Under the pieces are notes generated by a model, which was given only the letters and a program-made list of their open reading frames with translations, did no database searches and was not told the DNA's origin. DNA of 7,083 nt from positions 4,962-12,044 of the forward strand of contig JADWMH010000042.1 of assembly GCA_015767355.1 (NCBI GenBank). Reading direction: 5' to 3'. Below are positions 1-6,317 of the stretch, piece after piece; the stretch's first letter is position 1, and each line of letters opens with the position of its first letter. Source of the DNA: Gammaproteobacteria bacterium. GTDB lineage: Bacteria > Pseudomonadota > Gammaproteobacteria > Chromatiales > Chromatiaceae. The position numbers were made by a program, and so were the translations under genes.

Positions 1-688
1 AAATCAGGTTTCGCATCTCCTCAACATCCAGCAGTTCAACATGTGAATCATGAACGGCAATTAATTTCCTCTGAACAAGCTGTTTCAAGGTGCGTGATAA
101 AGTCTCCGGTTTCATGGAGAGACGTGACGCGATCACATGTTTGGGAACATCCAGATGGATTTGCTCACTGGCGCCACCTTCTGAAACAACCTGGTTGAGC
201 AGAAAGTCAATAAGCCGGAAGGTTGCATTGTGCAGTGTCAGTCGATCAACCTCATTGACCATCCAGTGCAGGCGGGAACTCATTCTTGCAAGCAGGTTCA
301 TGCACAGCTTGATCGATGACTCCATGGTCTGCTTGTAACCTTTGGCATCAATGGCAACAACAACTGACGGAGAGACTGCTGTCGCATTCACCGGATAACG
401 CGAGCCGCCCAGAAACAGGGCCGCTTCTGCAAAGGTTTGTCCCGGACGAATTAGATCCATGATCTTCTCATTGCCCGAGGGAGTGAGGCGAAACAGCTTC
501 ATGTTCCCTGAAATCAGCAGATAGATGGAGGTGAGTTCATCGCCCTGCAAAAACAGCGCCTCATGCTCTCCCAACCCCACCCGATGAGAGATCGCGGCGA
601 CAGTGAGGAATTGCTCCTGATCCAGATCTTTCAGCAGCAAACACTTCCGCAGCGCCACGAGACTCGGTCCATCAAGTTTTTTGTTCAT
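1..688 (-). CDS. Dnr-like Crp/Fnr family transcriptional regulator (3' end cut by window edge)
   Basis: Cytoplasmic DNA-binding regulator of the Crp/Fnr superfamily. I translated it by hand: ATG at 688, open for 229 codons to base 2 with no stop, so the C-terminus lies just outside. Residues about 20-115 form the cyclic-nucleotide-binding-type beta-roll (LLISGNMKLFRLTPSGNEKI at 57-76, then PGQTFAEAALFLG), followed by the dimerisation helix (about 119-155) and a helix-turn-helix (about 181-204, IASRLSMKPETLSRTLKQL). The recognition helix has E195, S198 and R199, the E-xx-S-R pattern of FNR/DNR proteins that read TTGAT half-sites. Only C16 and C129 are present, so an FNR-type 4Fe-4S sensor is not expected. 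The FAEA segment and the length, about that of DNR (roughly 227 residues in Pseudomonas), point to the Dnr/NO-responsive branch. The signal it senses is inferred, not shown. It lies on the same strand as the upstream genes but behind a 157-base repeat-bearing gap. Confidence 0.88.
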   Translation of the reverse strand, partial: MNKKLDGPSLVALRKCLLLKDLDQEQFLTVAAISHRVGLGEHEALFLQGDELTSIYLLISGNMKLFRLTPSGNEKIMDLIRPGQTFAEAALFLGGSRYPVNATAVSPSVVVAIDAKGYKQTMESSIKLCMNLLARMSSRLHWMVNEVDRLTLHNATFRLIDFLLNQVVSEGGASEQIHLDVPKHVIASRLSMKPETLSRTLKQLVQRKLIAVHDSHVELLDVEEMRNLI

Positions 689-708
689 AGAAAGTACTGT
701 TTCCCTAA

Positions 709-737
709 AAAATAATGCAGATAGTCTATCAGATCAA
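709..737 (-). promoter_or_regulatory. Candidate sigma70 promoter for the Crp/Fnr regulator
   Basis: On the minus strand TTGATC (737-732) and TATTTT (714-709) are separated by 17 bases, each matching 4 of 6 consensus positions. The -35 contains TTGAT, one FNR/DNR half-site, so autoregulation is conceivable, but the second half (ATCAA) is missing. One difficulty is that a start near 702 would leave only about 14 bases of leader and would exclude the AGGG at 706-703, the best Shine-Dalgarno candidate. The promoter is therefore tentative. Confidence 0.25.
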
Positions 738-759
738 CAGGTTATTTTTTAATGATATG

Positions 760-847
760 AACCACGGAATAGACTGAATACACGGAAGAGAACAATTATA
801 TTTCCGTGTAGTCCGTGTAGTCCGTGTAGTCCGTGTGTTCCGTGGTT
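760..847. repeat. Inverted arrays of a 9-base ACCACGGAA-type unit (array A)
   Basis: Two arms face each other. The left arm (761-787) reads ACCACGGAA, TAGACTGAA, TACACGGAA. The right arm (803-847) is five 9-base units: TCCGTGTAG three times, TCCGTGTGT, then TCCGTGGTT. The outer ends, AACCACGGAA at 760-769 and its exact complement at 838-847, form a perfect 10-base inverted repeat around a short AT-rich centre (788-802), so a hairpin or cruciform is possible. The right end overlaps the TAA stop of the GIY-YIG gene (848-846). The layout matches the array at 6318-6530. It could act as a transcription terminator or mRNA 3'-end structure, but no T-run follows it. Confidence 0.85.
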
Positions 848-1121
848 AAAAATGTGTATGCAGAGTGTTCATGGCAGAGCAGAGCAACTCCCGCTTTATT
901 TTTGATGGAAGCTGCTTGATGGCGTATTCACGCCGCAGTGCATCGCCGTGGCTCGAAACTGATTCACAATAGACCAGCTCTACCGGCAATTTTGAACGCG
1001 TATACTTGGATGCCTTACCGTCATTATGCTTCACTATGCGGGATGGCACATCTGTAGCAACACCAGTGTAGAGGCTTCCGTCACTGCACCTGACCATATA
1101 GACACTCCACTTCGACATCAT
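846..1121 (-). CDS. GIY-YIG domain protein, YhbQ/UPF0213-like
   Basis: A 91-residue single-domain GIY-YIG protein of the small YhbQ type. It has the family landmarks: the first motif as SVYMV (Y8), YTG at 18-20 with Y18, the arginine in PSRIVKHN (R28), the conserved YTRSKLPVELVY stretch (40-51), and the acidic residue in REYAIKQL (E65), so the nuclease-type active site appears intact. Family members are compact proteins with proposed DNA-processing or structure-specific nuclease activity; the physiological role is poorly defined. There is no extra DNA-binding domain, so this is not a homing endonuclease. The ATG at 1121 overlaps the chelatase stop by ATGA. A second ATG follows directly (MM), and either could be used; GAAG sits upstream at usable spacing. 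Its TAA lies in the edge of array A. Confidence 0.87.
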   Translation of the reverse strand: MMSKWSVYMVRCSDGSLYTGVATDVPSRIVKHNDGKASKYTRSKLPVELVYCESVSSHGDALRREYAIKQLPSKIKRELLCSAMNTLHTHF

Positions 1122-1489
1122 TGATTATCTTCAGCCATGCGCAGCACAATATCCGCCATCTCCGGCGCACGACCGATATAGGGTGCTATACGAATCACTG
1201 CATCCTGATTCTGACGGCGCGCCTTATCGACTTCAGCGGGAATATCCTGCGTCACATGACGGCCGGCAGAGAGGAAATAGGGAAGAACTGTCACCTCATC
1301 CGCTCCACGTTCAATAGCCGCCGCAACTCCATCGGGAATCGATGGTTCGGCGAGCTCCAGAAATGCCGCCGATACATCGTCAAAACTGTTCAGCTGATGA
1401 ATTGACAGTTGCTGTGAAAGCCGTCTGACTTCCTCGTTCGATGCTTCACGGCGGCTTCCGTGAGAAACTACAATGAGCGCCCTTTTCAT
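1118..1489 (-). CDS. cbiX: Short CbiX/SirB-like sirohydrochlorin chelatase
   Basis: A 123-residue single-domain class II chelatase, the short CbiX form that inserts Co2+ or Fe2+ into sirohydrochlorin for cobalamin or sirohaem synthesis and is expected to work as an oligomer in the cytoplasm. Visible landmarks are the N-terminal VVSHGSRREAS with metal-binding H10, the FLELAEPSIPDGV segment (43-55) with conserved acidic residues, and LPYFLSAGRHVTQDIP with H78. Sequence alone does not decide between cobalt and iron; no other cobalamin or sirohaem gene is in the window. The ATG overlaps the pepN stop by ATGA and its own stop overlaps the next start in the same way, so it is probably translated by coupling from pepN. 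Sirohaem is needed by sulfite and assimilatory nitrite reductases, which is compatible with, but not proof of, a link to the Dnr-like regulator downstream. Confidence 0.87.
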   Translation of the reverse strand: MKRALIVVSHGSRREASNEEVRRLSQQLSIHQLNSFDDVSAAFLELAEPSIPDGVAAAIERGADEVTVLPYFLSAGRHVTQDIPAEVDKARRQNQDAVIRIAPYIGRAPEMADIVLRMAEDNQ

Positions 1490-4122
1490 GATTGCAAGCT
1501 CAGTGATACGACTTCCCGGACATCTTTTGAGAGCCCCTCTGCTGCAAGAATGCGCTGCAGCTGGTGCTTCATCAACTGCTGGCGTTGTGCATCAAAACGC
1601 CTCCAACGGCTCATCTGGCGAATCAGCCGCGCCGCCAGCAGAGGATTGCTGTGATCGAGCTGCAGAACCACCTCGGCCAGCAGTTGGTAGCCCTCCCCAT
1701 CCGCACGATGAAACTGCACCTGGTTGGCTCCGGCAAAGACGCCAATCAGGGATCTCACCCGGTTGGGATTGCCCATATTGAAAGCAGGATGCTGCATCAG
1801 CGATGTGACGCGCTCTAATGTCTTCCCACCCGCTGAAGATGCTTGCACACTGAACCATTTGTCCATCACCAGCTGCTCACTCTTCCAGCGCTGCTCAAAA
1901 TCAGCCAGCAGGCCGGCGCTCTCGCTCCAGCCGCGATGCACCACCAGCGACAGTGCGGCCATCACGTCCGTCATATTGTGCTGCATGGCATATTGGTCCA
2001 GGATCAACTGGCGAACCTCTGCATCATCCAGATGGGAGAGATAAGCCAGCGACAGGTTCCGCAGCGCGCGGCGGGCAATCGAGGCATGGCTGGTGTCGTA
2101 GTCACCGTGCTGAACATTGTGTGCATGGACCTCCATAAACTCACTACGCAGTGCAGCGGCAATCTCCGTCATCAGCGCCTCGCGGGCATAGTGAACCGCA
2201 TCCACAGCAACGATCTCCATCTGGTCGCCGATATAGCTCTCCGAGGGCAGCAGCAGTACCTCTGAGAGCAATTCAGGATCTGATTTTTTATCCAGAAGCG
2301 CCTTGCGAACAGCATCGAGGTATCCGTCCGGAAGCGCACTATTCGCATCTGCGACACGCTGCAGCAGGACTCTTAAATGCAGCATCTGCGCCGCATCCCA
2401 GCGGCTGAAACCGTCGCTGTCATGCGCCATGAGGAACATCAGCTCATCATTGCTGTAGTCATACACCAGTTTCACCGGAGCGGAGAATCCGCGCAGCAAT
2501 GACGGAACCGGCTTGTGATAAAGACCGCTGAAATGAAAAACCGCCTCAGTTTCACGCAGTTCGAGTACTCTCGTAGCTACCTGTTGGGGCTGCTCTCCCT
2601 GCAGTGTAACCGGCAGATCCTCACCTTCAGCATTCATCAGGCCGATGGCAAATGGAATATGCAACGGCTGCTTGTGCGGCTGGCCCGGGGTCGGCGGACA
2701 GGACTGTACAACCTTCATCTCGTAGCCGCCGCTGTGTTGATCATAGCTGGTGGTGACATGCAGCTGCGGCGTACCCGCCTGGGAGTACCAGCGTTTGAAC
2801 AGGGATAGATCCCTGCCACTTGAGTCCTGCATGCAGCTGACAAAATCATCGGTGGTGACGGCCCCGCCGTCATGGCGCTCAAAATAGAGATCCGTCGCCC
2901 TGCGATAACCCTCGGGACCCAGCAGGTTGGCCTGCATACGCACCACCTCGGCGCCCTTTTCATAGACTGTCAGGGTGTAGAAGTTATTGATCTCGATGTA
3001 GGAGTCAGGGCGAACCGGGTGCGCCATCGGGCTGGCATCCTCGGCAAACTGATGCGCACGCAGCATGCGCACATCCTGGATGCGTTTGACGCTGCGCGAG
3101 CCCATATCCGCAGAAAACTCCTGATCACGATAGACGGTCAGCCCCTCCTTGAGGCTCAGCTGGAACCAGTCGCGGCAGGTGATGCGGTTGCCGGTCCAGT
3201 TGTGAAAATATTCATGTGCAACCACACCTTCGATCGCCTGGTAGTCCCTGTCCGTTGCCGTGGCGGGATCTGCAAGCAGCAGCTTGGCATTGAAGATATT
3301 GAGTCCCTTGTTCTCCATCGCCCCCATGTTGAAGTCATTCACGGCAACGATCATAAAGATGTCGAGGTCGTACTCACGCCCGTAGTGTTCTTCATCCCAG
3401 CGCATCGCCTGTTTCAGGGAATGCATTGCAAAGCCGCATTTGCCGATGTTGTGCGGCTCCGAATAGATGCGCAGAGCGATCTCTCGACCTGAAGATGTGG
3501 TAAAGCGATCCTCCAGCAACGCCAGATCACCTGCAACCAGCGCAAACAGGTAGGCCGGTTTGAGGAATGGATCCTCCCATGTGATGCGGCAGCGCCCCTG
3601 CGGCAGCGCCTCCAGACCCTGCGGATTGCCATTCGAGAGCAGCACGGGGAATTGCCCTGCATCAGCTTCGATGGTGGTGCTAAAGCGAGCCATCACATCA
3701 GGACGGTCGATATAGTAGGTGATGCGTCGAAAACCCTGCGCCTCGCACTGCGTGCAGTAGAGACCATTGGAGAGATAGAGCCCCTCCAGTGCAGTATTGT
3801 TTTGCGGAGCCAGTTCAACCTCTGTCTCGAGTACAAAACGATCCGGCAGCGAATGGATGCGCAGCCCGCTGTTCTCCAGTAGATATTGGTCATCAGACAA
3901 GGCCTTGCCATCGATCGAGATGGCGAGCAATTTCAACTCCTCGCCATCGAGCCACAGGGATTCACTCCGGTCTGCTTCGGCATGACGTCTCATAACCAGG
4001 CGAGAGCGCACTGTCGTCGTCTTCTCCCTGAGATCAAAGTAGAGATCGATGCTCTCGATGAGAAAAGCCGAGGGACGATAGTCTTTCAGATAGATGGTGT
4101 TTGCTGAGGCGTTTTTATACAT
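1486..4122 (-). CDS. pepN: Aminopeptidase N (M1 family zinc metallopeptidase)
   Basis: An 878-residue cytosolic M1 aminopeptidase that removes N-terminal residues from peptides in the last steps of protein turnover. Length matches the E. coli enzyme (870). The beta-rich N-terminal domain spans about 1-200, with the YIDRPDVMARF stretch typical of PepN at 137-147. The thermolysin-like domain (about 200-445) carries the exopeptidase motif GAMEN (267-271), the zinc site HEYFH (303-307) with the third ligand E326, and catalytic Tyr 387 in VYEKGAEV, each offset by about six residues from E. coli numbering. The beta-sandwich and large helical C-terminal domain complete the protein. All key residues are intact. 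ATG at 4122 is the only sensible start because the N-terminus aligns with family members and no other start codon follows nearby. It has no Shine-Dalgarno; a run of six C and a heptamer array lie immediately upstream. It overlaps cbiX by ATGA. Confidence 0.97.
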   Translation of the reverse strand: MYKNASANTIYLKDYRPSAFLIESIDLYFDLREKTTTVRSRLVMRRHAEADRSESLWLDGEELKLLAISIDGKALSDDQYLLENSGLRIHSLPDRFVLETEVELAPQNNTALEGLYLSNGLYCTQCEAQGFRRITYYIDRPDVMARFSTTIEADAGQFPVLLSNGNPQGLEALPQGRCRITWEDPFLKPAYLFALVAGDLALLEDRFTTSSGREIALRIYSEPHNIGKCGFAMHSLKQAMRWDEEHYGREYDLDIFMIVAVNDFNMGAMENKGLNIFNAKLLLADPATATDRDYQAIEGVVAHEYFHNWTGNRITCRDWFQLSLKEGLTVYRDQEFSADMGSRSVKRIQDVRMLRAHQFAEDASPMAHPVRPDSYIEINNFYTLTVYEKGAEVVRMQANLLGPEGYRRATDLYFERHDGGAVTTDDFVSCMQDSSGRDLSLFKRWYSQAGTPQLHVTTSYDQHSGGYEMKVVQSCPPTPGQPHKQPLHIPFAIGLMNAEGEDLPVTLQGEQPQQVATRVLELRETEAVFHFSGLYHKPVPSLLRGFSAPVKLVYDYSNDELMFLMAHDSDGFSRWDAAQMLHLRVLLQRVADANSALPDGYLDAVRKALLDKKSDPELLSEVLLLPSESYIGDQMEIVAVDAVHYAREALMTEIAAALRSEFMEVHAHNVQHGDYDTSHASIARRALRNLSLAYLSHLDDAEVRQLILDQYAMQHNMTDVMAALSLVVHRGWSESAGLLADFEQRWKSEQLVMDKWFSVQASSAGGKTLERVTSLMQHPAFNMGNPNRVRSLIGVFAGANQVQFHRADGEGYQLLAEVVLQLDHSNPLLAARLIRQMSRWRRFDAQRQQLMKHQLQRILAAEGLSKDVREVVSLSLQS

Positions 4123-4129
4123 GGGGGGA

Positions 4130-4167
4130 GGTTTTAGGTTTTAGGTTTTAGGTTTTAGGTTTTAGGT
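4130..4167. repeat. Telomere-like heptamer tandem repeat (GTTTTAG, five copies)
   Basis: Five exact head-to-tail copies of GTTTTAG run from 4131 to 4165 with matching G and GT at the ends. On the coding strand this reads as ACCTAAA units ending in CCTCCCCCC directly before the pepN ATG. It fills most of the 54-base gap between acyP and pepN. Perfect short tandem copies can change number by slippage, which would alter the acyP-pepN spacing but not a reading frame. There are no unique spacers, so it is not CRISPR. Confidence 0.95.
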
Positions 4168-4176
4168 GAGGGCATT

Positions 4177-4443
4177 TCAGCCGATGCGAAAACCGGCTGG
4201 CGGATCGATTTCGACAACTTCACAATTCACCCGGTCGACGCGTGCTCTGGACGGTCCCTCGGCGAGAAAATTTTTCAACACTTCGAGACTCTTCTGCTCT
4301 CCGCAGGCGACGACCTGCACGCTGCCGTCCGGGAGATTGACTGCACTGCCGCGAAGACCCAGCTGACGAGCTATCTTACGCGTGGAGTCACGAAAAAAGA
4401 CTCCCTGCACGCGCCCTGAAATGCGGCATTGCATACAGCTCAT
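4177..4443 (-). CDS. acyP: Acylphosphatase
   Basis: An 88-residue cytosolic acylphosphatase, which hydrolyses carboxyl-phosphate bonds in small acyl phosphates such as acetyl phosphate or 1,3-bisphosphoglycerate. The family signature GRVQGVFFRDS (10-20) supplies the phosphate-binding loop and catalytic R18; N36 in the second signature AVNLPDGSVQVVACG (34-48) is the catalytic asparagine. The usual G-W-V-x-N is here GSAVN, a mild departure that leaves the asparagine in place. Length is normal (about 90). The ATG at 4443 overlaps the adaptor gene stop by ATGA, so it is probably translationally coupled to it although the two proteins act in different compartments. The gap after it holds only the heptamer repeat before pepN. 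Confidence 0.95.
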   Translation of the reverse strand: MSCMQCRISGRVQGVFFRDSTRKIARQLGLRGSAVNLPDGSVQVVACGEQKSLEVLKNFLAEGPSRARVDRVNCEVVEIDPPAGFRIG

Positions 4444-5234
4444 CTGGTTTCTCGTTTGATTTCTTTTTTGATTTCTACAATACAGAATTGTCCGGGCCTC
4501 ATCACTTCGTTCTCCTTCACTTCGATGAGTGTATCAACCGCATAGGCTATACCGGATTCAAGCACACCTTCGGAGACTGCGCCGATACGATAGATAACGC
4601 CGTCGCGCCACTGGTTTTCAATCTTGACGCGGGCAGCCTGACCGCTGCGGTATTCATCGACATGGTCAGCAGACACCCTGGCTCGGGCAACCATTTTGCG
4701 ACCCTCGGCCAGCGCAATCAGAGCCTCCTTCTGCAGTGCTTTGAGCACTACCTGGCCCTTCCAGGCGCGCACGGCAACGATCACGCCATCAAAAGGCGCC
4801 TTGAGTACGGAGCGCTCCAGCCCAAGCTGCGCCTTTGCAAGCCCGGCCTGCGCCGCCTCCATCTCACTCTCTGCCTGCAGCAAAGCAACCCTGGCATCCT
4901 GCAACTCATTGTCTGAAATCAGACCGCGCTCGTAGAGCTCACTCTCCCAGCCATGTTCGCGCTGTCTCTTGTCATGTTTGGCCTGGGTCTCCTTGACTCG
5001 CGCAGCGACTGAGCGCACTGCAATAGCATAATCACGCGGATCCAGCGTCAGCAGCAGTTCTCCCTGCTTGACATACTGCCCCTCGAGGACATTGACCTGT
5101 TCGACGACCCCGTTTTCAAAAGCGCGCAGTTCAACCACGTGCGCCCATTCCAGGCGCGCCCGCAGAGGCTCTGCATACAGCATGGAGTGCAGCATTAACA
5201 GCAGCAGCGAAAAAATGATTTTTTTCATAGTCAT
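4440..5234 (-). CDS. HlyD/RND-type periplasmic adaptor (membrane fusion protein), short form
   Basis: A 264-residue secreted adaptor of the membrane-fusion-protein superfamily, which normally links an inner-membrane transporter to a TolC-type channel in the periplasm. A signal peptide is clear: Lys-Lys, a long leucine-rich core, then MLYA before EPL, with cleavage after about A21. The first half of the lipoyl-like barrel-sandwich is at about 35-66 (NGVVEQVNVLEGQYVKQGE), a heptad-rich alpha-hairpin at about 67-140, the second lipoyl half at about 142-172 (LKAPFDGVIVAVRAWKGQV), and a beta-barrel up to about 255 ending in MRPGQFCIVEI. It is well below the usual 350-400 residues, with little left for a membrane-proximal domain. 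GAGAAG five bases before the first ATG favours 5234; a second ATG lies at 5228. There is no transporter gene next to it; the TolC-like partner is directly upstream. Confidence 0.85.
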   Translation of the reverse strand: MTMKKIIFSLLLLMLHSMLYAEPLRARLEWAHVVELRAFENGVVEQVNVLEGQYVKQGELLLTLDPRDYAIAVRSVAARVKETQAKHDKRQREHGWESELYERGLISDNELQDARVALLQAESEMEAAQAGLAKAQLGLERSVLKAPFDGVIVAVRAWKGQVVLKALQKEALIALAEGRKMVARARVSADHVDEYRSGQAARVKIENQWRDGVIYRIGAVSEGVLESGIAYAVDTLIEVKENEVMRPGQFCIVEIKKEIKRETR

Positions 5235-5239
5235 GGTAA

Positions 5240-5245
5240 CTTCTC
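5240..5245 (-). promoter_or_regulatory. Shine-Dalgarno of the adaptor gene
   Basis: GAGAAG on the minus strand lies 5 bases before the ATG at 5234 and 11 bases before the alternative ATG at 5228. The shorter spacing supports the first ATG, although either gives a working signal peptide. Confidence 0.6.
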
Positions 5246-5284
5246 AAAAGCCCGTGCATGAGGGCAGCATACTCTCTCTTTCAA

Positions 5285-5353
5285 TCGTGGCCAGAAGACC
5301 ACTCCTACGTCTGGAGTTAACGCATTCCTGTAGGAGCGACCTTCTGGTCGTGA
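5285..5353. repeat. Inverted pair of GTAGGAGCG-type REP units
   Basis: Two 24-base units face each other: 5285-5308 and 5330-5353, separated by 21 bases. They belong to the familiar gammaproteobacterial GTAGGAGCGAC...GGTCG class. Each has its own small stem around an AGAA loop when read in the right orientation (CGACC-AGAA-GGTCG in one; GTGGCC-AGAA-GACCAC with one internal mismatch in the other). Across the pair 18 of 24 positions match, and three of the six differences remain paired in RNA as G-U, so the transcript can fold one long hairpin between the TolC-like and adaptor genes. The right-hand unit lies inside the TolC-like coding region and the loop contains its stop codon. Confidence 0.88.
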
Positions 5354-6297
5354 AACAAAGGTGACCTGCCCTGCAGAGCATCCAGCACCGCCCAACTCAT
5401 CAACAGCTGGTAGTCAGTCTCCATCTGCGCCAGCCGCGCTGTTGTCTGATTGGTCATGGCATCACCAAGATCCGCCTTGACCTCCAGTTCATAGAGAGTG
5501 CGGCTGCGATCCAGATAGAGATCACGATAATCGATCTCAACGCTGTTTTCACGCTGCTGCGCCTCCAGCAGAGCAATGGAGAGCAGCTGTTCGAGAGCCG
5601 CCTGGCGCAGATATTGCCGCGTCAGGATTTCAAGGGCACTGTCATCTGCAGTTCGCAGTTGCTGCAGCAGCGGATTGCTTTTCTCGATGTTGCTCAGCAC
5701 GCTCTCTTCGTCAGGCCGCTTCGCATTATGGAGAATTGCAAGATCAGGCGGCACGACTTCACGCGGCAGCTGATGCGTGTGGTTGAGTGCGATTGCCAGC
5801 AGTGAACGGCTGATGCGCTGCATGCTTTCACTCACCAGAAAAGTCCGGCGCACCTGCTGATAGATGGCATCAAGCGCAGCGAATTCCAGCTCGGATCGCT
5901 GCCCCAGCTGCACACGATTTTTGATCCGATCCTGGCGTATATAGGCGATGGACATCGCCTCGCTGTCGCGCGCAGCCCTCTGATCCGCCAGCGCCACATC
6001 GAGGAAACGCCGCATCACCAGCAGCTTCTGCTGCAGCAGCGGAGGTATAAATTGCCAGTAACCACAGCTGCCCTGCAGCAGCCCCGGCGCATTGAGCAAC
6101 AGTTCATACTGCTGACACTGCAATATCCGATCTTCAAACTGCTGCCGGGCCGCCAGCTGCACGCCGGGATGCGACTCGTTCACAAACGCCAGCGCCTGCT
6201 GCAGCGTCAGATAGTCCGGCATCGAAGACTCATGCGCTTCAGCAGATGTCATCAACACAAGTATCAGGCAGAGAGAGATTCGGATTATTTTCTCCAT
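5317..6297 (-). CDS. TolC-family outer-membrane factor, short and divergent
   Basis: A 326-residue secreted protein that I place in the TolC/OEP superfamily, whose members form the outer-membrane exit duct of efflux and secretion systems. A signal peptide ends near A21 (AEA before HES). LTLQQALAFVNESHPGVQLA (30-49) is the typical first OEP helix; long helical segments at about 85-170 and 205-310 (ARLAQMETDYQLLMSWAVLD at 287-306 resembles the last OEP helix) fit the alpha-barrel. It is about 100 residues shorter than ordinary TolC proteins and the membrane beta-strands are not obvious by eye. C61 and C77 are its only cysteines. Residues 316-323 (HDQKVAPT) are encoded by a REP unit, and the TAA at 5319-5317 lies in the REP loop. 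It precedes the adaptor gene, forming an export-type pair without a visible transporter. Family placement is fairly firm; substrate is unknown. Confidence 0.78.
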   Translation of the reverse strand: MEKIIRISLCLILVLMTSAEAHESSMPDYLTLQQALAFVNESHPGVQLAARQQFEDRILQCQQYELLLNAPGLLQGSCGYWQFIPPLLQQKLLVMRRFLDVALADQRAARDSEAMSIAYIRQDRIKNRVQLGQRSELEFAALDAIYQQVRRTFLVSESMQRISRSLLAIALNHTHQLPREVVPPDLAILHNAKRPDEESVLSNIEKSNPLLQQLRTADDSALEILTRQYLRQAALEQLLSIALLEAQQRENSVEIDYRDLYLDRSRTLYELEVKADLGDAMTNQTTARLAQMETDYQLLMSWAVLDALQGRSPLFHDQKVAPTGMR

Positions 6298-6317
6298 CAG
6301 TGCGATCTTCTTTTTTT

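Noticed and set aside
90..338. 82-codon plus-strand open frame
   Set aside because: Antisense to the Crp/Fnr regulator, which has a full domain order on the minus strand.
724..737. Complete FNR/DNR box upstream of the regulator
   Set aside because: Only TTGAT is present; the second half reads TAGAC where ATCAA is expected, so only a half-site can be claimed.
803..847. CRISPR-like direct repeats
   Set aside because: Units are 9 bases with no unique spacers and no cas gene nearby; the same reasoning applies to 4130-4167.
846..1121. Homing endonuclease or defence nuclease
   Set aside because: The GIY-YIG protein is a lone 91-residue YhbQ-type domain without DNA-targeting regions, intron or partner genes.
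2872..3492. 206-codon plus-strand open frame
   Set aside because: Lies wholly antisense inside pepN, whose catalytic motifs are intact; the translation shows no recognisable family.
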